A stretch of 64,000 nt of DNA from Planktosalinus sp963975935 (GCA_963975935.1 CAXBIQ010000005.1:147415-211414), one strand, 5' to 3'. Shown: positions 52,101 to 62,830, numbered from the stretch's first letter. Notes: generated from the sequence alone by a model not told the origin. Translations and numbers: made by a program.

Positions 52101-55100
52101 CGGTTGTTTGACAAACAATTGCCTGTCACGCTCATCATAATCCATTTCTACAGCAGGCACTTCATTTATATCTTGTACATCAAAATAACTCATATCACTA
52201 CTAGTGAGTCCATACAGGTTGGTGGGATAATTACCTTGTACAACGGGCAGGAAGCTTTTCAATACCCTGCCATAGGCATCCTTTTCTTCATAACCGCTTA
52301 CAAGCCATTTCATTGCGTCTGAATTGTGGGTCTTTTTAAGCTGGATTGCCTGACCAAAGCCATCCACAATACTCACGGTTAATATCTCATTTAGTGCATT
52401 GTCCGGATCAAAATGCCGGGTCACAGCATGATGCTGTGCATTGGTCAATGGATCGGTCCCAGGCTCTACTGCCACAAAACTGCCCTGGGCGTTGCTGATC
52501 ATATAATCATTGGGGCCTGCACCTCCTATTTGCTCGTGAACGGAAGCTTCCCCTTTATATTCATTTCTGATGGTCCACCCGTTTGGCAGCTCATAGGGCC
52601 CGGTGACTTCTATCACCCTGCCCCGGTTGTCAATGCGCGTGCGCATGGAGATTCCGTTCATGTCCGTGACATATACCGGCACACCGAATAAATAATTGTA
52701 TACTGAACTCGATTGTTGGTTAAAGGAATCGGAAAAACTTACAGGATAGGTTTTAACCGCGGTATCATACCCGATGGTTTGTGTAAAATAACCGCCCAAT
52801 GCCCCCAAATTATCCAATTGCTTTACTTGGGTGGTGTTTCCATAGGAATCGTAAGCAAATTCAACAGTGTTGGTTTCATTGTCTCCCAAGTTTACGATGA
52901 TCTGGTGTAGTTTTCCGTTATTATTATATATGGCTTCACGTTCACGAAGGAGCACGTTGCCTTGGTTTTTAAAGACGCTTATTTTTGTGGGCAAACCCGG
53001 AAAATCTATATCTTCATATTCAATCTCAGTTCTATATGCGTCATCAAAAGTACTTCCATTATTACGATAGCGGGTAATGTTCCCTTGACCGTCATATTCA
53101 TTGAACAACTGGACCAAATTGAGGTTTTGCCCATCCTCAAAACTGGTTGTGATGGTTTTCACTGGAACCGCAAGCAAACGGCTATAGTCAGGGTCACCCG
53201 ATAAGGGTTGCTGATATACAGCATCGATGTTGACATTGGTTTCAACAACAGGGGTGTCAGGGTTCAGGAGGTTATAAAACATCCTTGTTAACGATAACAT
53301 CTCATCGGCATCAGTGTAAACTGCTGTCTCTTTAACAGCACCTTTGAGATAATAGCTGGTATTGTGGTATTTTTTTTCGGTATACCTGTAAATCAACTCC
53401 GATGAAGGATGGCGTTGTTCCACTCTCAGGGTTTCAAAGCCTAAAAATTCACGTTCCCGTCGGTCGTGCTTCCCTGCATCATATACAAGGGTTGTCAAGG
53501 TTTCATCAAAAGTGGGCGCTGCCTCATCTGTAAAGCCATCGTGAGTGATAATTCTGTTCATCACCCATTTGCTATGGGGCAAATCGTAGGTATTCTCAGT
53601 CAATTCATAATCCACTTCCCAACTGCCACCCAGTGGCGTATTGACTTTGTAAAGCAAATTGTTTTTCCCCACTTGGTTTAGCCGTGCTGAAACAGAAGCA
53701 TTGTCATCTTCACCGGTTAAAATATCCGGCAAACCATCACCATTGATATCTTGTACGGTAACCCTTTTTTCACTAAATGCTGCATTCAAACCAAAAGAGG
53801 GTGTAAAGGTCACTTTTATTGGGGCAAAAGGTATTGGGATCATAAAACCTGTGGTAAATGAAGCATAAACATTCCCCGAGACAGAAACGTCTTCTTCTAC
53901 TTCACCGCCCCCATAAAATGGTTGCGGAACATCGTCAAACCCTGTTCCTGTGTTTAGATAATACTCAAATCCATTTTGGGTACTAATAACCAAATCGGGC
54001 AATCCATCACCATTAACATCAGTTAATAAAGTATTCATCGCAGAGGTACTTTGCCCTCCACCAAAACCGGCAGCAAAGGATGCTGAAATGGGAAGGGGCG
54101 CACCCAAACCTAAATTGTCCCTTTCACTGGTCAGCAGGGTGCCATACCCACTTCCCCAAGGAATCATTTCTTCTGTGAAAGAACCATAACCTACGTTAAG
54201 CCGTACTTTGACTGCATGATCCTCAATAAGTACTTGATCCGGCAAACCATCACCGTTCATATCCGTCCATTGCTTTACATTAGATGTGCTACCATCACCG
54301 GTATTAATACCCGCACTGATATTTGATATTATGGGGTTTTTTTGGCTTTTCCCTTGGTCCGATTTAGGGTTCATGCCTGAAATGGTAACCCCATGGGTAT
54401 TATCTTCATTGAAGCTCCCTGAAACAAATCCATTCTCATTGTTTAAAGTAGTGCCCGACAAGCCCCCACGCAAATTTGTGTACTGTATTTTACCTCCTGT
54501 GATTATATCGGGGTAACGGTCCCCGTTTAAGTCAATGTATTGGTTAAGGACAACAGACTTGGCTTCACTATCGGTACCAGACACTGTAACAAGGTTTCCG
54601 GATTTGGCTTTTCCTTTGGACTCACTAAGTTGTTTGAACCCCACAAACGCCCCTGGCGTATCATCGAGCAAATCATCTGCCGTTAGATAGAGGTCGTGTA
54701 AGTTGCTTTCACCAAAACGCCCAACGGTCGAAGTAAGATCACCATCCAAGTTATAACCATATTTTGCCGTTATAATGGATGGATTTTCATACATCTGATC
54801 TGGCTGGTCCTGTGAATAAAAGGTATACCGGATGGTTTCGCCGTTCAGATCCATAGCTTCAGGATTTGCATTGTCAATTTCATCTTGTATACCTGCTGCC
54901 TCACCTTCAAAATCAAATATGCTCATATCAATATTGCCATCAAATACATCGGGAGAACCAGGATTGGTAATTTCCCCTTCTTCATTGTATTCAAATGCCA
55001 GTCCCCCATTGTACAAAAACTGTCCCCATCCTCGGTAAGGTATCCCATAAAAGGAATGGGTTATGGAATGAAATGTTTTTTGAAGTGAAATGGGCGGGAA

Positions 55101-58100
55101 CGAAACCCCTTGGATGTCCGGGTGCAAACTCAAGGTGGTGGATGTTACATTGTTCTTGCCAAAGTTTTTATTGTCAATATAGAATGCCGAGTAAAGCCTG
55201 CTTCCGGGAGTATTGTATATAGCTTCTATATTTTCTTTACTTATGGAATATTGAAAATATTCAGTATCTGTTGCAGGGTCTATTTGATCAGATGTTGGGT
55301 CGGCTTCTTTTGTAAATATATACACCCAAGAAGGAACCCAAGTGCCAACTAATTCAGCCTGAAGATAGAATGTTTCTCTATGAAGCACTTGGGTCACATT
55401 TCCCTCTTTCTTCTTCACCACCCAATTTATCTTCACGGGAAGTGGTTCATCCTCATTGAAATAAGTATTCAATAAATTTGTATGATCCAGGTCAAACATA
55501 TTGTGTTTTAATTCCATAAAAGGGTTTTGTTCATCCCCGGGCACCTGTGGGTCAATAATAGGATCAATGAGTTGGTTGGCATTGAACCAATATTTTTCTT
55601 CATTCACGTTATCATCATACACCTTATAATTGACGGGCGGGTTGACCACCCCTGTATTTTCACCACTGACCACAGGTTTCCAGTTTATCTCATCCCAGGC
55701 TACATTTGAATCGCTTTCAGCTTCAAAACTGAATACAAAATTGCTGTTTGTCGCATCAACGTTGGTAGTAAAGGTTCCAGTGGTTCCCGATAGGGATGAA
55801 TCTATATGATCGTAACTCAATGTCCATGTATTGGTCAACTGTACTGAACCATCATTAAGGTCAACCTGGTACTTTTTTATTTTAAAATGAATGTCATCTG
55901 ATAAATCAATAGCACTTAACTCGCTTATGGAGATGTTAAAATCTAATAAGACGGATGCATCATTTTGATGAGGGCCCCAACTTAAATCATTGTTCATGAT
56001 AAAATCCCCTTCCGCTTCAAAAACATTCATCAATTTCCCGTTTTCATCATCGTGGGTGATATACGGGAAGTTATCTGTTGAAGTATAGGTGATGGTAGGG
56101 TTCCATTTCACTTCACCTCCATATCCATATCCTAAATTATGAACCCTGAAAAACAGGTACTCCCCTTTCTCCACTAAAACATTATCTTCATCAATTGTTG
56201 TGGCAGGCCCAGTTAAGCTCTCTAATTGTATTGCATTACCAAGTGGAGTTGTTGTTCCATTGGTTTGTTGGCTACCTGCCCGCTCAATGGTTAACCTGAA
56301 CTTATTCACATTGTTATCGGCATCTATGTTTTTAGCTACCAATTTTGCTTGGCTCGCAATATTTACAGTTCCCTTATAAGGGGCACGCCAAACCTTTACA
56401 TGATCAAATTGGGAATGCTGTTCACGCAATTCATCCATTGATTCAAGTTGCAAATACTCCAATAAAGCAGGGTCAATAGCCCCTGAAACGATAGGGTTTT
56501 CAGTATCATTCACGGCATTATCATCAAATGATCTTAATGTATAATCACTGTTCTCCTGGGTGACATTGAATTTGACCCTATTGTTACTTAAGAGGTCCGG
56601 CAAGCCGTCTCCATTAAAGTCGGCAAAATAATGATTGGTAGTGGTTTTGGTTTTGCTCCTGCTTTTACCCACACCAATAAGACCAAGAAGATTGGCATCA
56701 TAACCCGTTCCGTGTGATTTGGATATTGACTTGTCCAGACTCGTGGCTCCATCCACGAGCATTAAATTCCCAAATCCTTCACCGGTATTGGGCCTGTAAT
56801 AAACCCCCCCATTATTATTGTAATACACTTTATCAGGTAGGCCATCACCATTGATATCGATAAAACTTATGCGTGTGGTTTGTTCATTCCTACTGTAATT
56901 ATAAGACCCCCCGATGGTGTTTGCAACACTTGTAAAATTAGTGCCAAGCCCCAGACCGGCCCTTAACCCAAAAGAATTCCCTTTAGAGGTATTTGTCCCC
57001 AAAGCAGATCCTTTGGGAATATTATCCCCAAAACCGCCGGTAGCTATATTGTGAAGCGTGGATGAAATGGTTTCACTGTTCCCATTCCATAATGTTTCGG
57101 TATTGTTTATCAGTGGGTCATTGTTTATTTTAAAATACTCCATGGTATTTGAATAAAAAAGATTCCCTTGGGTGTCAAACTCTGAAATCCTTGTCAGAAG
57201 CTGTTTTTTAAAATCCCCTTCCGCATAATCAAAACGATAGGTGCGGATGGCCTGCTTTTGAAAGCCATCAAAATATGCTACTTCAATTTCGGTCAACAGG
57301 TCTTTGGTAATTTGCAGTAAACCATACCGTGCATTGGTACTTATATCTTCTCTTTCTAAAGATGAAGTGGGTTGCCCTACACTATATTGATTCCGTTTAA
57401 AATTAACCACATAATTTGTATTTACCCCAGTGGCCAAAGTATACTCTACCTTTGAAAGGTAAAACTCCTGAGCAGAGATAGTGAGACCGAGCATAACTTC
57501 ATCTTTATCATAGGAGTACTTAATATAGTTGCCATAGGGATCCTCTTGTCGGTATAGTGCCCAGTGGGCAATCCTTCCTTCTCCATCTTTAATGACAGCA
57601 TTATCAACAACACTTCCCTGATACCCCCCGTAAAAACTTTTATTGCCAAATTTATCGGTAACTTCCCACCAATAATTTTGAGGGCTTGAACCTTTACGGA
57701 CAATAGTATTATAACTCCCTTCTTTTCGCAAATAAAACTGTTTATTTGGTTGGCGAAGAATATCCTCATTAATTCTATGAGGTGATGTATATTCTCCATT
57801 GTTCATAAAAACCAAATCCTGGCCGTTTAAGCTAAAAACCTCAGATTCATAGGTTGGATCAAAAAAGGGGATTCCCCATTTTGTGTTCACATTAATAGCA
57901 GGTGTTTGGATATCCCATCCCATTCCCATCCAACCGTTTCTACCCTCACTGTTGTAGGCAACTTCTAGGGAAGGTTGCAGGCCATTTCTGCCGGGAGGCA
58001 ACTTAATGGGAAAACTGGTACTTGCAGCACCCATATTGTTAGGGGAAGGCGGCGGGATGCTTACAACCCCTTGGGAAGGGTTTGCAAATTCTATATCACT

Positions 58101-59591
58101 CATTGCTGTTGGGACAAAATTGGAAGTTTCCGGGTTTTCAGATACTTTAATGATTCCGTTGATATAATCGGTTTCCCCTCCGGGGTCAGTAATCAACGAC
58201 ACGACACTGTTACCTTCCATTTTCAAGGATTCGAGGGGCAATGCTTTCCAGTTGCGAGCACTAGCATCATAATAAAAGGTGCGGATGTCTTTAGCAGTAT
58301 ACCCTGTGGGGATCAGTTGTTCATCAAATTCAAGGTGCATTTTAACAGATGCCGTATCTTCTATTTGAGTACCGCTTACCCTGTATGCTTCATATACGCC
58401 TGAAGTGACATTGACCAAATCCTGGTTCAAGGGCTTCATGTCTTTAAAATTCAAGCCTTGGACCAAAATTGCTGCATTATCTTTAAAATACTCCTTGTAG
58501 GTTGTTTCTATGGTAATGGACTGAAATTGAAAGTCAGTGCTGGGTGTGTTCAAACCAAAAAGTTTGGATTGTGTTAAAAATTCATCTTGAAAAATAATTT
58601 CCTCTAAATCTGCTTCTTCAGAGGTGACAGGATAATGATAACTGTTAATCATTCCCTCTTCCTGATATTGTACAGTAAGTTTTTCACCTTCTAGATTTTC
58701 AATATCTAGAAAATAATCAATAACCCCATTTTTGACGGGTACCGTTTTACCTGCAATTGTAATTGCCCCGTTGGTATGTAATGTTGAAGTACCTACAATA
58801 TACACCTGATTGTTGTTGTGGATTGCTTTGGCCGTTACCAATGTGATAGGGGCATCCTTTTTTTCAACTAGGGTCAACTTTACATTTTTTATAAAATAGG
58901 TGTAAGGAATATCCGCCCGTCGCGTGAAGAATATCTCATTGGGCCCTTGCTTTAAATGGGTCGGCTGGATTTGCTCTTGCACTTCTTTCCATGCATTGTC
59001 TTTTGTAATGATTTTTCCACCATATGCTTCGTTACCGTTTATGCTTTTTGTGGTATTGGCCGCCTCATTCAAACCAAATAAATCATATGATAGAATAACA
59101 TCATATTTGTCGATTGAAATATTTTCAGGAATAACTATATTGAAGAAATTATCATGGGGGTTTTCAGGGTAAAACACCTCTTCAATCCCAATTTTGCCTT
59201 GTTCCTCTTTGGCATAAAAAACAAAGTATTCACTTAGATCATTAAAGGTATTGTTTTGGGCCTGCTGGGGTGCTTTTCTTTTTAAATTTGAATTCGTTGA
59301 TAAAGACTCATTCTCTTTTGAACTCTTAACAGTAGTCCTGGGCTTATCAGGATTTACATTGTTTTCCACGGTTTTTAAAGTACCCTCTACCGGTTCAATA
59401 GTGTTGGTATCAGCTTCGGGCTTATGGAACGTGTTTTTATGGAAATGAATGCGAAAATTTTTCTCGAATAACAGGTTTGAACTTGCTCTTTGTACCGGTT
59501 CAGCAAATACCATTAAATTGCTCATCAGACCGGCAATTAAAAAATTTGTATAACCGGGTTTTCTCAATGTTTTGAATACGTTAAAAGGCAT
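49110..59591 (-). CDS. Giant SpvB / FG-GAP / RHS-repeat surface or toxin-like protein
   Basis: A 3493-residue protein. A signal-like N-terminus (about 14-30) is followed by beta-rich domains (to about 480) and an SpvB/TcaC N-terminal domain (about 505-560, with SIPPPSPNNMGAAS and GWMGMGWDI). FG-GAP/VCBS calcium loops of the DxNGDGLPD type come next (about 914, 997, 1687, 1780, 1864, 1950). RHS/YD repeats span about 2000-3150, and the RHS core is about 3170-3276 (HPDHLGSSSYITN, ARYYDPKWSVWLSVDP, FTDPDG). The 217-residue tip contains an OmpA-like segment. The layout resembles the B and C subunits of Tc toxins joined in one chain. It follows the T9SS protein gene by 17 bp. Confidence 0.9.
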   Translation of the reverse strand: MPFNVFKTLRKPGYTNFLIAGLMSNLMVFAEPVQRASSNLLFEKNFRIHFHKNTFHKPEADTNTIEPVEGTLKTVENNVNPDKPRTTVKSSKENESLSTNSNLKRKAPQQAQNNTFNDLSEYFVFYAKEEQGKIGIEEVFYPENPHDNFFNIVIPENISIDKYDVILSYDLFGLNEAANTTKSINGNEAYGGKIITKDNAWKEVQEQIQPTHLKQGPNEIFFTRRADIPYTYFIKNVKLTLVEKKDAPITLVTAKAIHNNNQVYIVGTSTLHTNGAITIAGKTVPVKNGVIDYFLDIENLEGEKLTVQYQEEGMINSYHYPVTSEEADLEEIIFQDEFLTQSKLFGLNTPSTDFQFQSITIETTYKEYFKDNAAILVQGLNFKDMKPLNQDLVNVTSGVYEAYRVSGTQIEDTASVKMHLEFDEQLIPTGYTAKDIRTFYYDASARNWKALPLESLKMEGNSVVSLITDPGGETDYINGIIKVSENPETSNFVPTAMSDIEFANPSQGVVSIPPPSPNNMGAASTSFPIKLPPGRNGLQPSLEVAYNSEGRNGWMGMGWDIQTPAINVNTKWGIPFFDPTYESEVFSLNGQDLVFMNNGEYTSPHRINEDILRQPNKQFYLRKEGSYNTIVRKGSSPQNYWWEVTDKFGNKSFYGGYQGSVVDNAVIKDGEGRIAHWALYRQEDPYGNYIKYSYDKDEVMLGLTISAQEFYLSKVEYTLATGVNTNYVVNFKRNQYSVGQPTSSLEREDISTNARYGLLQITKDLLTEIEVAYFDGFQKQAIRTYRFDYAEGDFKKQLLTRISEFDTQGNLFYSNTMEYFKINNDPLINNTETLWNGNSETISSTLHNIATGGFGDNIPKGSALGTNTSKGNSFGLRAGLGLGTNFTSVANTIGGSYNYSRNEQTTRISFIDINGDGLPDKVYYNNNGGVYYRPNTGEGFGNLMLVDGATSLDKSISKSHGTGYDANLLGLIGVGKSRSKTKTTTNHYFADFNGDGLPDLLSNNRVKFNVTQENSDYTLRSFDDNAVNDTENPIVSGAIDPALLEYLQLESMDELREQHSQFDHVKVWRAPYKGTVNIASQAKLVAKNIDADNNVNKFRLTIERAGSQQTNGTTTPLGNAIQLESLTGPATTIDEDNVLVEKGEYLFFRVHNLGYGYGGEVKWNPTITYTSTDNFPYITHDDENGKLMNVFEAEGDFIMNNDLSWGPHQNDASVLLDFNISISELSAIDLSDDIHFKIKKYQVDLNDGSVQLTNTWTLSYDHIDSSLSGTTGTFTTNVDATNSNFVFSFEAESDSNVAWDEINWKPVVSGENTGVVNPPVNYKVYDDNVNEEKYWFNANQLIDPIIDPQVPGDEQNPFMELKHNMFDLDHTNLLNTYFNEDEPLPVKINWVVKKKEGNVTQVLHRETFYLQAELVGTWVPSWVYIFTKEADPTSDQIDPATDTEYFQYSISKENIEAIYNTPGSRLYSAFYIDNKNFGKNNVTSTTLSLHPDIQGVSFPPISLQKTFHSITHSFYGIPYRGWGQFLYNGGLAFEYNEEGEITNPGSPDVFDGNIDMSIFDFEGEAAGIQDEIDNANPEAMDLNGETIRYTFYSQDQPDQMYENPSIITAKYGYNLDGDLTSTVGRFGESNLHDLYLTADDLLDDTPGAFVGFKQLSESKGKAKSGNLVTVSGTDSEAKSVVLNQYIDLNGDRYPDIITGGKIQYTNLRGGLSGTTLNNENGFVSGSFNEDNTHGVTISGMNPKSDQGKSQKNPIISNISAGINTGDGSTSNVKQWTDMNGDGLPDQVLIEDHAVKVRLNVGYGSFTEEMIPWGSGYGTLLTSERDNLGLGAPLPISASFAAGFGGGQSTSAMNTLLTDVNGDGLPDLVISTQNGFEYYLNTGTGFDDVPQPFYGGGEVEEDVSVSGNVYASFTTGFMIPIPFAPIKVTFTPSFGLNAAFSEKRVTVQDINGDGLPDILTGEDDNASVSARLNQVGKNNLLYKVNTPLGGSWEVDYELTENTYDLPHSKWVMNRIITHDGFTDEAAPTFDETLTTLVYDAGKHDRREREFLGFETLRVEQRHPSSELIYRYTEKKYHNTSYYLKGAVKETAVYTDADEMLSLTRMFYNLLNPDTPVVETNVNIDAVYQQPLSGDPDYSRLLAVPVKTITTSFEDGQNLNLVQLFNEYDGQGNITRYRNNGSTFDDAYRTEIEYEDIDFPGLPTKISVFKNQGNVLLREREAIYNNNGKLHQIIVNLGDNETNTVEFAYDSYGNTTQVKQLDNLGALGGYFTQTIGYDTAVKTYPVSFSDSFNQQSSSVYNYLFGVPVYVTDMNGISMRTRIDNRGRVIEVTGPYELPNGWTIRNEYKGEASVHEQIGGAGPNDYMISNAQGSFVAVEPGTDPLTNAQHHAVTRHFDPDNALNEILTVSIVDGFGQAIQLKKTHNSDAMKWLVSGYEEKDAYGRVLKSFLPVVQGNYPTNLYGLTSSDMSYFDVQDINEVPAVEMDYDERDRQLFVKQPGEELQTSFEYAIVDGMFSTRVTNENTFGQDQVQESFTDVRGRKRKVVQNDEITTQFYYNTINELIKVKNTKGYETVYEYDLAGRRILEKHPDRGITSYTYNNAGALTEKKTANLSQPNQTGVITYQYNYHRLTEINYPHHPENDVKYTYGSALTSGPDEYNIGRLIRQEDATGIQEFNYGKLGELIETIRGVAVAGKLSYWFKTEWIYDSWNRISKIYYPDGETVDYQYDKAGQLNNIARDIPGVNAPRYIVENISYTDYGERASILYGNGTKTTYDYDIRRRLDNIEHTLPVPASPGDPYFQIHKKYTYDALSNILNIETVNITSPISGKLGGPVNHTYKYDDYNRLIDANGSYVGPGDATPELLRHEYTLDMLYDVDHTILSKKQTHIKGAINSLNDPISQVIPVMTTSYDLEYDGYASGSQVAGDYNYVQPHAPREITEFPNHDYNDDPNDPRIKRQFVDYDANGNMVSTTQRVSDPNEPTGTIDIILRQNLWDEEDRLRAVDLVPEADIDKPEVAVYTYDAGGERTIKYAPGRFDARYSAKETGNAHTLKATVYPSPLLTVIPLELPDRVRPDILDQFPLTKYTKHYYIGSERIHSALGTVNNLGLLCEDMEVSTAVVQLVDQKVIDASDAIVADHLKFDKEIFISPQVLYGTTEAFTCSFQHNDKVFAAYWYHPDHLGSSSYITNLAGDITQHMEYLPFGETLVEEHLNSNNSPYKFNAKELDEETGWYYYGARYYDPKWSVWLSVDPMAERGPQYSPYIYTFNNPINFTDPDGRWPDPPTWAKFKNIWGSLSKNSTVYVFQEIPQRNSRGTIMSLPPSQRTYNKILLNQGTKAGSPMIYLTESISSTSYGRPGFTYGKQEGTTTSQEIGFVGNQNTLLNDDFSSIAQNIIDTGSIVDIQGRTSLDDGQTIVGGATINGVERGDYTSNDLVQARAETIYNQLLDNGVPEDQLNIVQPEFNATKDGKGTNTTILSINQKPELVGIKPEQIKE

Positions 59592-59608
59592 ATAGGTGGT
59601 TTGTTTGG

Positions 59609-62600
59609 TTATTTAATAATTACTCTGTCAACAAGAACGGTCCCATCTGAAGTGGTAGTCCTTATAAAATAAGTCCCTGAAGTAGATATGCTATACGGGA
59701 GGACAAACTGTGTATTCCCGTCTATGGTATTGGAATAAAGTATTTGGCCCGTGACATTAAAAACCTCGACAGTCCCTCCAAATGCAACATTGGAACTTAC
59801 TTCATAATAAAATGTGACAGACGTGTCTCCAGGGTTTGGATAGACTAAAGAGTTGTATGTTTTTGGCAATAAATTTTCAGGAGGCAAAAGACAAATACCT
59901 TTAGACGCAAACTTTTGTGTTACGCTGCATCCAGTATCAATATCAGTGACTATAACTGTGTATACCGGATTGGAAAAGCAAGAGCCATTGTTCTGAAAAA
60001 TTTCACACTCATTATGAACAGTAAAAGTTAATTCCGGTTGCGTTGTGATTAAATCATCCCAAATAAACCACTCATAGCTTACATTTTGCCCATTTTGTAT
60101 CAATAAAGATGCATCTAACGTATAATCCGGAAGAGAGGAACATCCGGTAAATTCAATAAATGGGATGTCATTGCCACAATAACTTTCATTAAAACCACAA
60201 GTTGGAGCTGTACTACAATCCTCACATATATCGATTAATTGGCTATAAATATCAAGGTTTATACCCATGAATGTAACTGTCTCCTCAAATATTTGACCAT
60301 TGCCGTAATTATCAGTTACCCTTACCAAATATTCATCTACTGGCAATTCATAAACTGTATAGTTGCCACTATGTTCAGACGTAAAATAGTATCCTAAATC
60401 ACCAAATACTTCTGTTATGTAATTTTGATATCCAAAATCAATATTTATTTCTATGAAATTTGAGTTCTCTTCGCATTCGCTACTTGGAATTATGGTAACT
60501 TCCAATAAATAATCGATCATTATATTTGCCTCTACCTCACATTGATCTTCAGGGTCTATTGCAATTACACTATATTCCCCCGGCACATCTACTGTAATTT
60601 GAGGGGTGCTTTCACCGGTTGGCAAACCATTATGGAACCATTCGTAAATATGATTGGGGTTGGTACCAAAAGGAATAGTTGCATCCAACGTGATACTGGG
60701 TTGTGAGGAACTTAAAGTGGCATCGGGGCCCAAGCTCAAGACAGGGCTTTGTGTTCCATCAATAACAATATTTACCTCAAAAAAAGAACCTGCACTATCA
60801 GAAACCGTCACCAAATAACTTCCTGCTGCAATGCCATAATAAGTTTCTGTGGGCCCATGGGTGAGGGTTACATCCAATGGATTATCTATCCCATATATAT
60901 GTGTTTGATACGGGGGGATCCCGTCACTCACTTCAATACTTAAATAACTCAACGTTTCACTGCAAATAAAGTGATAGGTTACGGTTCCATTTAACTGATA
61001 CCCCAAATTGATATCATCCTCCAATTGGCAAGCCATATCGGAAGTAGTGACAATTACACTATAATTGCCCGCCTCAGTTGCTATCAAGGTGGCTTCATCG
61101 TGCGCAATCTCGTCCCCATTAAAAAACCACTGGTATATAGCATCTGGGTCATTAATCCCTGCCCCGGCATTCAGCTCTATTTCTGTTAGAATTTCAGAAA
61201 AAAACTGATCGGGCCCTAAGTCCAATGTATAATTAAGTGCTTCAACACTAAAACTATACTCAGTACTCGCATTATTGTCATCTACAACTTCTACCGTGTA
61301 TTCACCAACACACACATTTGCCGTATAGGTATATGCTTCGTTTAAATCTGTAAGTACCTGATCAAATGTTACGGTTACCGGGTTATCCATTTCATCAGTT
61401 AAAGTAACGGTGTAAGGGGGCGTCCCTCCTGTAATCAAGATTTCAATATCAAAACACTGGCCTACACATTGCCATTGGGAATAACGTACCTGTACCAACA
61501 TTTCAGGTCCAACACCAAAAGTAAACTGGTCAAAATTATTCGTATCTGAATCAAAATAAATCTCATTGAAATGGGCATATATCTTACCATTGGGTAAAAT
61601 TTCCAAATTACTATGCGTGGTATATTCAATATTCCCGTTATCAAACTCCGAAATAGAGCCATTATTGACATAGGGATCCCGTAGCATCCATACTTTATAA
61701 ATACCTCCAGCAATACCCTCCAAAAATTGATCAGGAAATACCGTATTTAGTTCCAACCGCAAGTGTATTGGGACATCCTTTATTGAATCCCCTGTAACCT
61801 GGGCAAGCCATACCCTGTTCATTTGATGTAAACCCTGTGAATTGGGCTCTTTCAACCCCGTCAATCCATTATCCCCAAACACTAGAAAATTTTTGTCGGT
61901 AATTTCAACACTGTCCTGCACCATCGCATTGGTCTCTAAAATTTCATGGGTCGCAGCCACTAAAAAGCCTGTTGCGTGAGCACTTTCACATTGCAATTGA
62001 TTTAGTCCGGAAATATGGTCCCTCCCTATACCGAATATTCTATTGCCAAACAATTCATTGTTCCCTTTATTCCAGTATATTTTGTTGCCGGAATCCCTAT
62101 AATGATCTGTATTCCATTTGGTAATACCATATTTTAAAGAAAGATATGATTCCACTCGGTTAAGCTCGTTTTTGGTAAGGTACCTGTCAAATACAATAAA
62201 TTCGGGTATGTAACCTGTAAACAAACCACTTGGATCAAGCTCAGGGTTTTGCATGTTACGGGCTATAAAGATGCTCGTTTCACCTTCTAAACCATAACTT
62301 TTAAACTTTTTCTCTATATTATAATGGCTCCAACTATAATTATAAACATGGGCATTTTGATGCTGGGAGAAGGTTGTCTTCATAGAACTTGCATACCCTT
62401 GCTGTGTTTCAATTACAAAAGTATTCCTGCTCAATGAATCCAAAAGATCTGTTGGTACGTTTTCATTGAATGCGTTTCCAAAAAGGGGATATGAATTTTG
62501 TGTATCACCAGGTACTGAAACAATCACGAGATTCCGGTTGGGGGTACTTTCAAGTTCAGTATTGTATTTTAAATAGAACTCATTTTCCTTAATAGAAATG

Positions 62601-62830
62601 GTAGGGTTAAAATTTAATAGCCTTTGCTCATATGCTCCAAAGGGAATGAACTGAATGTCTCTTTGACTGAAATTAGAAAAAATTCCAGTATTTAAACCTT
62701 CTTTATCAGCTATATACCAAGCTTCACTACCGGGAACACCTCCCGGTATGATGGGAGTGGTTTGCCCGGCAAGATGTAAAGAAAAAAATAGAACGATAAG
62801 AATAATCAGGAGTCGGTGGGTTAATAACAT
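59609..62830 (-). CDS. T9SS-sorted modular adhesin-like protein
   Basis: A 1073-residue secreted protein with a signal peptide (about 1-22, ending LAGQ). An N-terminal region (about 30-430) is of a type common in gliding and adhesion proteins, with the NELNRVESYLSLKYGIT segment and a GDNG strand. It is followed by about five Ig/SprB-like modules (each near a GxPPYxxxI or PGxYSVI strand). The type A T9SS sorting domain (about 990-1073) begins VYPNPGDTSV and ends with GTYFIRTTT and VDRVIIK. It would be exported by the gliding-type system and anchored to the surface. It is the first gene of the RHS operon. Confidence 0.9.
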   Translation of the reverse strand: MLLTHRLLIILIVLFFSLHLAGQTTPIIPGGVPGSEAWYIADKEGLNTGIFSNFSQRDIQFIPFGAYEQRLLNFNPTISIKENEFYLKYNTELESTPNRNLVIVSVPGDTQNSYPLFGNAFNENVPTDLLDSLSRNTFVIETQQGYASSMKTTFSQHQNAHVYNYSWSHYNIEKKFKSYGLEGETSIFIARNMQNPELDPSGLFTGYIPEFIVFDRYLTKNELNRVESYLSLKYGITKWNTDHYRDSGNKIYWNKGNNELFGNRIFGIGRDHISGLNQLQCESAHATGFLVAATHEILETNAMVQDSVEITDKNFLVFGDNGLTGLKEPNSQGLHQMNRVWLAQVTGDSIKDVPIHLRLELNTVFPDQFLEGIAGGIYKVWMLRDPYVNNGSISEFDNGNIEYTTHSNLEILPNGKIYAHFNEIYFDSDTNNFDQFTFGVGPEMLVQVRYSQWQCVGQCFDIEILITGGTPPYTVTLTDEMDNPVTVTFDQVLTDLNEAYTYTANVCVGEYTVEVVDDNNASTEYSFSVEALNYTLDLGPDQFFSEILTEIELNAGAGINDPDAIYQWFFNGDEIAHDEATLIATEAGNYSVIVTTSDMACQLEDDINLGYQLNGTVTYHFICSETLSYLSIEVSDGIPPYQTHIYGIDNPLDVTLTHGPTETYYGIAAGSYLVTVSDSAGSFFEVNIVIDGTQSPVLSLGPDATLSSSQPSITLDATIPFGTNPNHIYEWFHNGLPTGESTPQITVDVPGEYSVIAIDPEDQCEVEANIMIDYLLEVTIIPSSECEENSNFIEINIDFGYQNYITEVFGDLGYYFTSEHSGNYTVYELPVDEYLVRVTDNYGNGQIFEETVTFMGINLDIYSQLIDICEDCSTAPTCGFNESYCGNDIPFIEFTGCSSLPDYTLDASLLIQNGQNVSYEWFIWDDLITTQPELTFTVHNECEIFQNNGSCFSNPVYTVIVTDIDTGCSVTQKFASKGICLLPPENLLPKTYNSLVYPNPGDTSVTFYYEVSSNVAFGGTVEVFNVTGQILYSNTIDGNTQFVLPYSISTSGTYFIRTTTSDGTVLVDRVIIK

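Noticed and set aside
49110..59591. Several separate genes instead of one RHS gene
   Set aside because: The frame is open for 3493 codons with consistent domain order and no internal stop or shift.
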